Assembly (NCBI GenBank): GCA_036429605.1
Contig: JAVFKD010000002.1
Location: 2,666,001 to 2,730,000, forward strand
Length of the DNA: 64,000 bases
Direction: 5' to 3'
DNA from: Cladobotryum mycophilum
Lineage: Eukaryota > Ascomycota > Sordariomycetes > Hypocreales > Hypocreaceae
Position numbers and translations under genes: made by a program. Shown here in pieces: positions 9,841 to 20,262 of this stretch (the stretch's first letter is position 1; the number at the start of each line of letters is the position of its first letter). Under the pieces are notes generated by a model. The model was not told the DNA's origin and made no database searches. It saw only the letters and a list, made by a program, of their open reading frames with translations.

Positions 9841-11091
9841 ATGGCCCCTTCTGCTATTCACGACTCCCCCGAACAGCGCCCTGTTCAGAACGGCACTCAG
9901 ACTGGCGAGGACTCCTTTGCCATCCAGCCTCCCGCCAACTTCACAGGCTATGACCACGTAACCTGGTGGGTTGGCAACGCCAAGCAGGCTGCCTCCTATT
10001 ACACCACGCTCTATGGCTTCGACACCATTGCCTACAAGGGCCTGGAGACGGGAAGCCGGTGCTTTGCGTCTTATGTCGTTAGCAACCAGAATGTCACCTT
10101 TGTCTTTACCTCTCCTCTGAGGTCGGCCGCCCACTGGCCCGGGGAAGAGCCCATCTCCGAGTCGGACATGAAGCTCCTCAAGGATATGCATGCCCATCTC
10201 GAGAAGCACGGAGATGCCGTCAAGGACGTCGCCTTTGAGGTCGATAACGTCGAGGCTCTATACCACAAGGCCGTCGCCGAGGGTGCCGTCGCCGTGCAAG
10301 GCCCACAGGTCACCAAGGACCAGAACGGCTCCGTCACAACGGCAGTCATCTGCACATACGGCGACACCACCCACACACTCCTCAGCCGCCAGTCATACAC
10401 CGGCCCCTTCCTCCCCGGCTTCCGCGCCGGCAAGAAGTCCGCCGCGTCCGTGAGTCTCCCCAAGGTGCCCCTCTCTCGCATCGACCACTGCGTCGGCAAC
10501 CAGTCCTGGAACGAGATGGTCTCCGCCTGTGCCTTTTACGAGCAGTGCCTCTCCTTCCACCGCTTCTGGTCCGTCGACGACTCCCAGATCTCCACCGAGT
10601 TCTCGGCCCTCAACTCCATCGTCATGGCCTCGCCCAACAACCTGGTCAAGATGCCCATCAACGAGCCCGCCCCGGGCAAGAAGAAGTCCCAGATCGAGGA
10701 GTACGTCCTCTTCAACTCGGGCCCGGGCGTCCAGCACATCGCCCTCCTCACCGAAGACATCATCGAGTGCGTCACCGCCATGCGCGCCCGCGGCGTCGAG
10801 TTCATCAACGTCCCGCCCAAGTACTACGACACCATGCGCCAGCGCCTCAAGACCGAGAAGCGCAACTGGGTGCTCAAGGAGGACCTAGACACCATCCAGC
10901 GCCTCAACATCCTCATCGACTACGACGAGTCCGGCTACCTCCTCCAGCTCTTCACCAAGCCCGTCATGGATCGCCCCACCGTCTTCATCGAGGTCATCCA
11001 GCGAAACGAATTTGAGGGCTTCGGCGCCGGCAACTTCAAGAGTCTCTTTGAGGCCATTGAGAGAGAGCAGGCCGAGCGAGGAAACTTGTAA
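9841..11091 (+). CDS. hpd: 4-hydroxyphenylpyruvate dioxygenase
   Basis: Converts 4-hydroxyphenylpyruvate to homogentisate in tyrosine catabolism, and so controls supply for pyomelanin. The single exon encodes 416 aa, close to the family norm. Two vicinal-oxygen-chelate domains are visible: the first begins FTGYDHVTWWVGNAKQA, the second at SRIDHCVGNQSWNEM. The three iron ligands can be assigned to His216 (IDHCV), His299 (VQHIAL) and Glu384 (FIEVIQR). The C-terminal gate helix region EFEGFGAGNFKSLFEAIE is present. The ATG at 9841 is the only ATG that opens this frame near the TATA box. GC3 is very high in the second half, which suggests strong expression. The homogentisate dioxygenase cluster seen beside HPPD in Aspergillus is not in this window. 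Confidence 0.97.
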   Translation: MAPSAIHDSPEQRPVQNGTQTGEDSFAIQPPANFTGYDHVTWWVGNAKQAASYYTTLYGFDTIAYKGLETGSRCFASYVVSNQNVTFVFTSPLRSAAHWPGEEPISESDMKLLKDMHAHLEKHGDAVKDVAFEVDNVEALYHKAVAEGAVAVQGPQVTKDQNGSVTTAVICTYGDTTHTLLSRQSYTGPFLPGFRAGKKSAASVSLPKVPLSRIDHCVGNQSWNEMVSACAFYEQCLSFHRFWSVDDSQISTEFSALNSIVMASPNNLVKMPINEPAPGKKKSQIEEYVLFNSGPGVQHIALLTEDIIECVTAMRARGVEFINVPPKYYDTMRQRLKTEKRNWVLKEDLDTIQRLNILIDYDESGYLLQLFTKPVMDRPTVFIEVIQRNEFEGFGAGNFKSLFEAIEREQAERGNL

Positions 11092-11695
11092 AAGAAAGAA
11101 AAAAAAGGCAAATAGATAAAAATTGGGGGATTTTTCTATACAAAATCAGAGGGTTCTGATTTTTTTTTCCGGGGAGCATTACTGGGTTTTCTTTTTCTTT
11201 TTTTTTTTTTTATTACAAGGGATTAACTTTGCATGGAATATCGGAGTATTTTTATTTATTGTTAGTTAGTTTCATGATCATGAGGACACGACGAAATGTC
11301 TGTAGTCTTTGATTCCCAATTTGAGTATTTTTTCTCTTCTTCTTTATTTTAAAAAAAGAACTTGTTGCTTGTTTTCCCCTCCTTTGGTGTCTGATGATGC
11401 ATGTGCATATAATGTTTTGCTCTCTCTAAATGAGGAATTGTATCAACCTCCTCCCTTGGAACCAAATTATGGTCCCTTTGCAAAGTTCCCATCCATACGC
11501 CATGTCCTGCCCGCTATTATATCCAGGCACTATGAAGATATCTCATTAAAAAAGAGGCCGTTAGCTATGCTGTTGTGGTTGTTTGTTCTCCCTCTCGTCT
11601 CACCCCCAAAAATACTGCATCTCCCACCCCTCCCCACCAATCAGAGTGAGTGACTATACGTTAAAATACACCAATGCAACGTCATTCCTCTCACC
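11092..11695. other. Convergent 3' region of hpd and ssl1
   Basis: About 600 bases with several T-rich runs (11160-11170, 11188-11212, 11329-11350). No gene is seen. Confidence 0.5.
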
Positions 11696-13226
11696 TTACC
11701 CATCAATCGCCATAGCTCCATTTGTGTGACCATTACCGTTGACTTCAAGCGGAGGCGCGGCAGGGGCGGCGCTGCTCTGGCAGCCGGGACAGTTGTGGAC
11801 CACCATGTGGGCAAACACATCGCAGTCGATGCAGAAGTGGTTGCCGCACACCTGACATGCATACCTCCCACTCTCGCTCACGCCTTTACCGAGAGCTTTT
11901 GACTTGTCCTTGCTTTTCTCACCGGCGGCTGGGGCTTTGGCCGACTCGGATTTCTCGGGGAAGGGGCACTGACAAGAGAAGCAGACTGTAGACTTGGCCG
12001 CCTGGGCCCAAGATACCTCGACCCAGTTCCGCAGAGGGAAGAGATGATGATAGGAGCGGGCCAAGTGAGTAGACAGGATGAGCGTCAGGCCACAAGCAGG
12101 ACAATCAGCCGGTAACCTGCAGACCCTTGCGCCACAGCGAGTGCACATGTATCCCTCTCGGAAAGGCTGACTATGACACGCGCAATAACTTAGACTCCCG
12201 CTCGGAGCAAGTATCCTCGAGGGAAAGCCCATCATAAGAAGACTCGCCACATTCTGCTCCTTTGTCCTCGTCACAGGCGGAGTGGTGGCCGCCAGGAAGA
12301 GCTCCTTGTAGTGGACTTCGTCCATGGCAACATGATACTGGGACTCGTCCCCCGCGTTTGTACGTGAGCATAACTCCGCGCAGATGGCCACCTGGGCGGA
12401 CAACCCAACAATGGATACCCGTATTCGATCGGTAACGAGGTTGTTAATCGTCTCGTGGATATCTCCCGGGTCGCTCGATAGTAATGCTCCATAGATGATG
12501 AGCACCTCTCGCGTACCGTGTGACGGCGCATGACTATAAACCTCCAAAGTTAGCACACAATCCCAACCGAGCAAATCTCCTCCACGTAGTAAAAGAAAGA
12601 GAAAAGAGGGCAGAAAGAAAGGAAAAGAAAGAAAGAAAAACCCACAATAGCGCACCACGACACATTTCCAGCGCATTCTGTAAGCTCGGATTCCCAGAAG
12701 GATCTTGTCCCTCCAGATCCTTCAGCCTCTCCAGGTGCTCCGCCGGATTGCCGCCCACGTCACTTATCCTAACCGCCACCCCATCCCGCATGCCCACTAT
12801 GCCCAGCTGCGAAATCGGATTCTGCTCAAAGTACTCCTTCACAAACGCCGCCGCATAGCTAAAGGTGAGCCTATGCCTTGTCGGCAACAGGTCCTTCTCC
12901 GCCATGGCAAACGACATGTCCAGCACCAGCACCAGGTGCCTTATGATGCCCCTCTGCAGGGGCGTCGTGTCACGCAGCAGCCGCTTCCGCCTCTCTGCCT
13001 CGTAGCTCGCCAGGTTGAGCACGCCATCCTGATCCTCCTCGGGGAGGCCCGTTTCCCACGTTCTCTTAGATTGTTCCCATGCTTTGGATCCGTTGCGGTC
13101 GCGCTTCTTCGTGCCCTTGGCCGATTTGTTGCGTGCGGCGCGTGGGTCACCGTCCGTCACGGTGTGGTCCCTAATGTCGTCGTCGGACATGTCGTCACCG
13201 ACGAACTCGCCATCTGAATCCGCCAT
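11696..13226 (-). CDS. ssl1: TFIIH core subunit SSL1/p44
   Basis: A subunit of the TFIIH core complex used in transcription initiation and nucleotide excision repair; p44 stimulates the XPD helicase. Two exons (complement 12646-13226 and 11696-12533) join CTATT|T in phase to 472 aa (yeast Ssl1 is 461). After an acidic, charged N terminus comes the von Willebrand-type domain, from RGIIRHLVLVLDMSFAM through HAPSHGTREVLIIYGAL to the SIVGLSAQ segment. The C-terminal half has a C4 zinc-binding region (CHSQPFREGYMCTRCG, CPACGL). It ends with the RING-like C1 domain (CQVCGNHFCIDCDVF, then HNCPGC). The intron has a CTAAC branch site and a TAG acceptor. There is no operon-like link to its neighbours. 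Confidence 0.95.
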
Positions 13227-13936
13227 TTTGAGAATTAAAAATATGTGAACTGAGGCTGCAGAAGTCGTATTATTAACAATTAAAAAAATCGAGGGCTCGA
13301 GGAGATGCAGCGGCTGTGTTGAGGTAGAAGCAAGATGGAAAGTTAAAGTGCTAAGGCTGGCGAGGCTGGTCTCAAGATCTCAGCCTTGTGACTCTCCACT
13401 AAGCTGCCAGCCAATCAAAACAAGGCAATTATACAACACCAAACTACGAATCTCACGATATTCAGGAACCTCTCGTAGAATTGTATATAATTATCGAGTT
13501 TCATTTCAGTTAAATAAGCATTATTTAATCCACCGGGGTATACTACAAAGTCGTATCTAAACCACTATACAAGCTGCCGGGTCATTTAGCCCGTCGCAGC
13601 ATGTAACAGAACCATGAACAGATAATTTTCCCCACGTTACTTCTCCAACCCAGAACATACAATCATTAACCAGAGCCACAGCTATATGCTAAGATACTCG
13701 CTTGATTACCCAACACCTGCAGCAAAGAGGTTGGAAGAAGCAAAAGCGAGGCGAACGCCATATTGCACACTCTGTTAATCTCCATCAACCCAACCATGAG
13801 TGTCTCGCTAGACTTGGTATCACTTATTGATGGCTAAACAGTCAGAACGTATAATAAGAATAAAAAAATAAAAAGAAGAGCGAATGCTGCCATCCTTCAA
13901 CGCCGGTTCCCGAAAGACAAAATTTCGCCAATTCCA
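13227..13936. other. Intergenic region between ssl1 and chs7
   Basis: About 710 bases upstream of ssl1 and downstream of chs7. It is AT-rich near 13480-13530. I see no gene, repeat or RNA. Confidence 0.5.
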
Positions 13937-15103
13937 TTAAGGGTAAGGTTGCGATGGGCCACTATAAGAGTCGTGGGTAGGCGTTGGCCAATCGTCTTCG
14001 GTAATGCTCGACCAAAACGCCCACACCATGACTACCGACAGGAGAGTAAACAAGGTTTCGAAGAGGGCTCCATCAATCTTGCCATTGGTTCCTTCACATA
14101 TGTGCTTGCTGACAACGTAGTTGAAAACCTGGCCGACGGCGAAAAGAACAGCAGCTGCGGCAAGGTAGATCATCGGGCGGCGTTCGCCCAAGACACGAAC
14201 GACAAGGATGGCCTCGAGCACGAAAAAAGCAACAAGGAAGATTAGTGGTACAAGCTGATACAAGGTGTACAGAGCATAGCTGCGATTGGGAAGCTCGTAC
14301 GTGCTATCCCAGAATCCCGTCCATGAGAGTCCAGTGTCGAGAGCAATGTAGCCGGTACCGATGAGAAGAGCCGCTGCAGAACCCAAGAATAGGGCCATGG
14401 ACACGGGTGTTCCATCATCTAACAGTTGATAGCCAACGACGGCATTCAACATTAGAATCCAAGTCGTCGCAGCGATCATGCCAATATGAATGGCACTAAA
14501 TACCTATACAACAAGTTAGTACAACCAGGGCATCGTGTCAGGATGTACAAAGTTAGACCAGCACATACCACTCGGACTGTGTCATTAATGGGGAATACTC
14601 CGACAGAGAAGATTTCACAAATGCTGAGGATGGCATAGCAGATGAGGAATAATTGCATTTCACTAGAACGATGTGTTAGTCTCATTGTACAAGGCCCGTG
14701 TGTTTCATGCAGAGTACATACCGTCGACCAACAGCAGCCTTCTTCTTGTCTGATTTCAGTACCAGGAACAAGGAAGCAGCAATAGCAATGCCGCATAGAA
14801 TGATTGATCCAAGATTGCCAAGATGCTTGCCCCCGCTCAGTGAGATGCCGGTCAATTGACATCCTCCCCAGGGACCATTCTGGTCATGAGTAGCAGATAT
14901 TAACTATAGTTGGCGAGGTTAGTTGAGCGTTCATTGTCAATATGCATGATGTAACCATCTTTACTCACATTGCATACTGGTAGGGTTGAATCTTTGCAGA
15001 AATCCTGTTGCAGAAACAGTTAGTTAATAACGCAAGGAGACGGTGAGCTGACAGCTAGAATATGCCATACATTGAAATTCCCGTAGACCGTGGAACCGCC
15101 CAT
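13937..15103 (-). CDS. chs7: Chitin synthase export chaperone CHS7
   Basis: An ER membrane protein needed for chitin synthase III to leave the ER. Five exons (complement 15071-15103, 14969-15004, 14722-14903, 14569-14662, 13937-14503) join in phase to 303 aa; yeast Chs7 is 316. The N terminus reads MGGSTVYGNFN-DFCKDSTLPVCN, then seven or so hydrophobic segments. Diagnostic motifs are LLIGTGYIALDTGLSWTG, VLGERRPMIYL, and the end VSKHICEGTNGKIDGALFE followed by SSITEDDWP. The first two exons are short (33 and 36 nt), and the gene has four small introns, each with a CTAAC- or CTGAC-like branch site. The product should pair with a class IV-type chitin synthase encoded elsewhere. Confidence 0.95.
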
Positions 15104-16121
15104 TTTGAATAGTAATGTTTGTACAGATCAGCCCAGTTGCTGAGTCGTATCCAGCCCGGCAATCGCAATTAGGTATGTTGAAGCTGAGAATCGTAGGTTG
15201 TCTGCGGCAAGGTAGAAATGAGCAGCAGTCTCGGTGGTGAACAGCTAAGTGAAAGACGAGAGACGGGTCGCGCCTCGGTTCGTTTTAGACAGATGTTTTA
15301 TTTTTCCTTCACCCCTTCTCTTCGTATCGTCGCGAGAGGCTTGAAGGGAGAATTGTTGGAGCGCTTATTCGTCGAAGCCTTGGGATGTCAAACGTTGCTG
15401 TATGCGACAGCAAAACAGAAGCTATTTTCGCAGGCCGTATTCGATATCGGTTTTTTTTTAAATGTCAATCAGTCCGTCCCCTCGTACGTTGTGTCGTCCA
15501 CCTCGAACTTGTCAAACCGGAAAGACGATCCGATTACTGAGGCTCCTCAACTCACCACGTTGCGTGCGGATGATGCGCGGCAGTGGAGGAGGAGTAAAGA
15601 GGTGGGAGGATCAAGCAAGGGAAAGGCAATTGTGGGAAATTGGGGGCGTTGATAGACTTGCAGGCCGCAAGCGCCTGCCGATGCCAATATAATAAGACAA
15701 TCTGCTTTTGAACGGGCACCGAGCCGAGTCTCAGTCTGAGCGCCAGCATACCTTACATACCTGAGCCTAGCAACCAAGCCCTGGGCTGGGCTGGGCTGCC
15801 TAGATGCTACAAGTACAAGTACTGGAGTAAGTTGCTGGGATGGATTTTACAGCGTTGGGTCCCCCCCCAAAAGGGCCTAAATGCTACAAAGGAACCCCCT
15901 AGCTTTGCCCTAACTGGGCAGCTAAAGCAGGTACGGCTATGCTGAGTGGCTGCTGTGGAGCTCCAAATGGCTCCAGGTGCTCCCACACCAAATAAATGCG
16001 CAACATCATTGGTGGGTCAGTAGTGATTACAGGGCTCCAGGGCTTTTCCCCAGCAGGATCTGAGTGAAAGGCTGAAGATGGATATGAGACAAAACGGTCC
16101 AGCTTTCAATATTTTTTATTG

Positions 16122-16147
16122 TTTATTTTATTTTATTTTATTTTATT
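16122..16147 (+). repeat. TTTTA pentamer repeat
   Basis: Four to five copies of TTTTA in tandem. A similar repeat stands at 19457-19481 in the same gene-free block. Confidence 0.8.
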
Positions 16148-18457
16148 GTACTACAAGTATTTCCTCCCTTGGTCATGTCAATTCATCACAGCCATCAAAA
16201 GTTGTCGTTTCACAGCTGTTCGTGATGAATTTAAATAATTAGAATGAGAGTTATCTTACTTGCGGTATATACGAGAATGTCCATTGAGTATCTTTTTCTT
16301 TATTTCTTTCAACTCCTTTAACGCTGAAACAGAGGATGCAACCGCGTCATAGAAGCCCACACCAACCTCACAGAAGGGTTGCATTTTCATGTGTGGCTAG
16401 CATCAGGCTGAAAATTTGCCGCAAACAGGCGGGAAAATAAATTCATGAGCTGTTTTTTTTTTGTTCTCTTCCCCCAACGGAATCGTCTAAAAAGAAATTC
16501 CCCGATAAAATCATTTATGATGATCGCGTGAAAATCATTGCGCATTGATACTAGTATCGTATTTTCTCAGTAGGCCAATTATCTGGGGTCGAGATCGTAC
16601 AGCTTGACTCTCGCCTGGCTGGCTGGTACATGTACATACCTCAAGCCTAAGGACGGACCTGGGGCATGCTGGATCCAGTTCATGCACCAAGCGCGACGCG
16701 CAATTGGTACCTTGTCCACCATACCTGGGCCAGGCACAGGCACGGCTCCAGCCAACCAACAGCTCGCTTCAAAGAGCTCCAGCTTGCAGGTCAGCTCCAT
16801 GAATCCTTTGTCATCACCATGATGCCAACATCATCCATATGGCAAACCGACATTCCGTCTCCAGACTGTTGGTGCATCAAATACAAAACCTCCATCCTCA
16901 GTCACCTTCTGTCAAATGCAAGCCATGTTCGAGCTGTGCATGACCCATTATTTTAGTATTCTTCATTGCCCCCCAGACGGTTTATCCATGTCTTGAAGCC
17001 GGATACGATCTCAGTTAAATTACATCACCACTAGCGGGCCAGTCCATGTGGAATATTAAAATTGCCATCTCGCTTTTCCTTGCTTTAACAGACGTCCGAG
17101 CCGGACATGGCGAGCATGGATCCTTGGTCTTTCGTACAATGACTTTATTTCCTTTTTGTGCCCTCCCGTCACCCGCTGTGGGATCCCTCAGCAGCAACAT
17201 GCATGCCCCTTGACACAAGGGAGGGCAAGGTCGGATGAAGTCAGAGGCGAGGACGCGAACAAAGAATAAAGAACAAAAAAACAAACAAAGGTCTCAGAGC
17301 GCTTAACCCTGCAGGGGAAATGCCCCGTTTCTCTCTGGAGCCGCTGTTTGATCTGGTTTCATGCCTCATCATGCAGGTGCCAATCGATGCTTCCCCGCGT
17401 TCTCTTTGTCAGCTCCATTCCAGAGGCATCCTTGAAGCGAAAATACCAAGTTTGAGTCGAAGCGAGCTGGTGTTTTTTTCTTTGGATAGCACGTGAACAG
17501 CCACGTCACTTGTCTTCTTTTATATGTATAGTTTTATTTATAGAGCATTATGTCTTGTGGCTTTGATCATCCATCCATCCCTTCCGGCATCCTTCACTAA
17601 ACCTTGCCTCCGTGTGGTGTTGATGGGGTTTTCAGCCACGACGATGCCTGCCAAGTGAGGCGTCCACACCGCCACAATTCGTGAGCGTGGATATGGCAAA
17701 AGTCATGAGCATCGAATATTAAGTTGAGTATGCCTGAAAGTATCCACAGATTGAAATGCTGTTATACGATAGACTCAAATACAGCCTATAAGTGGTTAGT
17801 ACAGAGGTTATTGAGAGTTTATGAAAACAGATGGCCTTAATCTATACTACACAATGGTCAGGATACCTAGAGGTTAACCCAAAAAAGGTGAGAACCCACG
17901 GGGTAAGGGAAAAGGTTAGCATGATGATTCGCTACATGAGTTGGCCTTCTGTGATCATAAGTGAATCATCAAGTCTCCACGCACTCGAAATCACGGTCGC
18001 TCCAAACAGTAAGCTGATCCCGAACAATTGCTGCCTACATGCCATAAATCACCATTACAATTAACAATGACTGCTATCGGTTCTAATCGCAAATACTGAT
18101 TGCATAATCTCCCACCCTCACGCTCTACGGGTTCCAGGCAGTCAGACAGGCAAATAAAGAGCGCACATGGGGAAACCAAGCACATGATTACCCATAGGGA
18201 ATATGCAAGATTGTGGGAGATACGAGAGAGATCAGTTGTAGATCAGATAACCGCATGCCACGAAATAATCGAATGTTTAGGGTAGCTATAACCAATCTTT
18301 TGGATTCTTCACATCTCATCCGGCATTTCAATGTGTGATTTATGTGGAAATGTAATTTGAGTATTTGAAGAAGTTCGGATGAAGATATGATAGTTGGAGA
18401 AAGAAGACTTGAGATACAGGTTCTCTAAATATCAACTCCGGGCATTCATCCGTTAGC

Positions 18458-18500
18458 ATCCGGCGCCGGATCGGAGCCGGGACGCGGGGTCACGATCGTG
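18458..18500. promoter_or_regulatory. Pair of perfect palindromes, one with inverted CGG/CCG triplets
   Basis: ATCCGGCGCCGGAT (18458-18471) and CACGATCGTG (18491-18500) are both exact palindromes within 43 bases, in a GC-rich patch inside otherwise mixed DNA. CGG triplets in inverted arrangement are the usual half sites of fungal Zn2Cys6 factors. A regulatory role is inferred only. Confidence 0.3.
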
Positions 18501-19456
18501 AACAGCCGAGACTCAGAAGATACCGAACCAAGCCGAGGCCGATTTGAAGTCCGTAAGCGGCGCTTGTTCTACGGAGTGGGTTCCGGTTACCGTCTCTTGA
18601 TCACCAGCAGTTTATTGAACTTGAGACCGATGATGGGCAGACAAACTCATTGAATCCTCCCCTTCTACGATGTACTTGACCCCGCGTTTAAGTCTTGTTT
18701 AAAATTTTGAGAGCGGTGAATTAACTTTGAATTTAATTCCTACTTTTACAGAAGCGGTCATATTAAATCCCGGCGCAAAACTCCGCTATAACAAACAAGC
18801 TTGACGCACATTTTGCAAGTTAGTGGTAAAACTTCCTTCCACTTGGTAAACACATGCAACTCCTTTATCTAGACCAACATGCCTCCTTTCAACGCCCAGA
18901 CTGAAAGATCTGCAATAAAACCCCAGTAATACAGATGTCGCCTGACGTAGGCAGCCCCCACCCAAGTTGGGAAGTTCGGCGACATGGGCGACATGGGCTT
19001 GCACGTGAATACTGGACCCAAAAGGCCAAGCCCACGCCAATATTCTCGAACAGGCAGTGATGTGAGGACTGGACCCGTTGGCGGCGTTGGATGGAGAGAC
19101 GATCACAGCGAGGATTGAATCAAGCAATCAAGGTAAAAAGGACTGGTCCTTTGCCTTTTCAACCCTTTTAATGAAATACCAGCGAAATAGCGCTGCAACT
19201 TATGGAGACAAGATGTCACCCCTACATGGATCCTTATCAGTCAAATTTTTTCAAAGTTCCAGCGTTGAGAAATGTTGAGGTGTGAGTGAGTACGTGAGTA
19301 CGCGAGTACTTTCTCCGGAGGCTTCCTCGTTGCCACCAGAGCGAGAAAAATCAGCCCCCAGGAATTATCCCCTGAGAGGCGCATTTGCTGACTGCGGATG
19401 ACGAGGCTGTAGGAGACGGAGTGCCTCATACTGTACTCCATAGACAGTTTCCTTCC

Positions 19457-19481
19457 TATTTTATTTTATTTTATTTATTTA
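19457..19481 (+). repeat. TTTTA pentamer repeat, second copy
   Basis: Short tandem array of TTTTA/TTTA units upstream of the sugar transporter promoter. Confidence 0.75.
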
Positions 19482-19796
19482 CCTGTCAGCTCATTTGGCA
19501 CCTGCCTTATATACGCACACAAATGTACCGTATTGCTTCTGTCCCCCTCTGCCTTTTTTTCGTCCTTTTACCCTTTCGTGCAACCCACCAGATCGCCTCT
19601 CCTTTACTGCCACAAGCGCGTCCACCAAAAAAGAAGAGTCACCACCTAGTATTTTGAGCCCCAACGTTACCACCCCCTGCGGCAGGCTATCTACCAAAAC
19701 AGCTTGAACGCCCCTCAGTCGCTCCGCTGTGCAGCATCATCGTGCATCTCCCAGCTGGTACCTACTCCGAACATTTCGCTCGCCGTCCAAGGCTGG

Positions 19797-20262
19797 TATA
19801 TAAAAAAAACGCTGGCTTCGTTTGCCTCGCTGTCCACACACACAGAGACACACACACACTACACTCTCTTGATGCCTTGATACTACCTTAGTTGCTTAGT
19901 AGCACTCAAAGGCCCACACCCAGTGACGTATCTCCCAAGACTCGTGGACCCCGAACTGGTCATCTGCGTGCGCAGCTCGGATTGGCACGCCCACACACGA
20001 GAGACAAACCAAGGAGCCCAGCCAGCCCAGCCAGTCCAGACCAGACGCCGTGCCGGAACGAGTGCCTGACATCCACCTTCTGCCGGCCCCATCCGCACCA
20101 CCGCTGACCCGGCCTAGAACATACATAGCATCCTACGCTTCTGATTGACTGTACGCCCGTCACCAGACCCCATCCCTGGGCCGACGCTCTCCTTGTAACT
20201 CGTTTCCATTATCCAACTTGTTTCCTCCTTGCAGTTCAGTCCATTTTTTGAATTGAGTGCAG
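19797..20262 (+). promoter_or_regulatory. TATA box and long leader of the sugar transporter
   Basis: TATATAAAA lies at 19797-19805. The following 450 bases contain only one ATG, which forms a two-codon upstream reading frame, ATG CCT TGA, at 19872-19880. A plausible leader intron runs from GTAACT (20195) to TTGCAG (20234). A second candidate acceptor is TGCAG at 20262, immediately before the open frame of the transporter. No start codon for the transporter N terminus is found here. Confidence 0.5.

Larger units (their letters stand above)
15104..19796. other. Gene-poor block of about 4.7 kb
   Basis: The longest gap in the window. Open frames are all short (the longest, 144 codons, lies in the presumed chs7 leader) and show no recognisable domain. 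No tRNA, 5S rRNA or transposon coding sequence is apparent. It holds three TACAAGTA words (15808-15821 twice, 16152-16159), pentamer TTTTA repeats (16122-16147 and 19457-19481), and a GC-rich patch with two perfect palindromes (18458-18500). It may carry a long non-coding RNA or distal promoter elements; nothing in the sequence decides this. Confidence 0.5.

Noticed and set aside
10393..10737. Antisense and alternative-frame ORFs inside hpd
   Set aside because: They result from extreme GC3 bias; the sense frame has all three iron ligands.
15781..15800. CTGGGCTGGGCTGGGCTGCC stretch considered as telomere-like or CRISPR-like repeat
   Set aside because: Only three short GCTGG-type units; no array, and the organism is a eukaryote.
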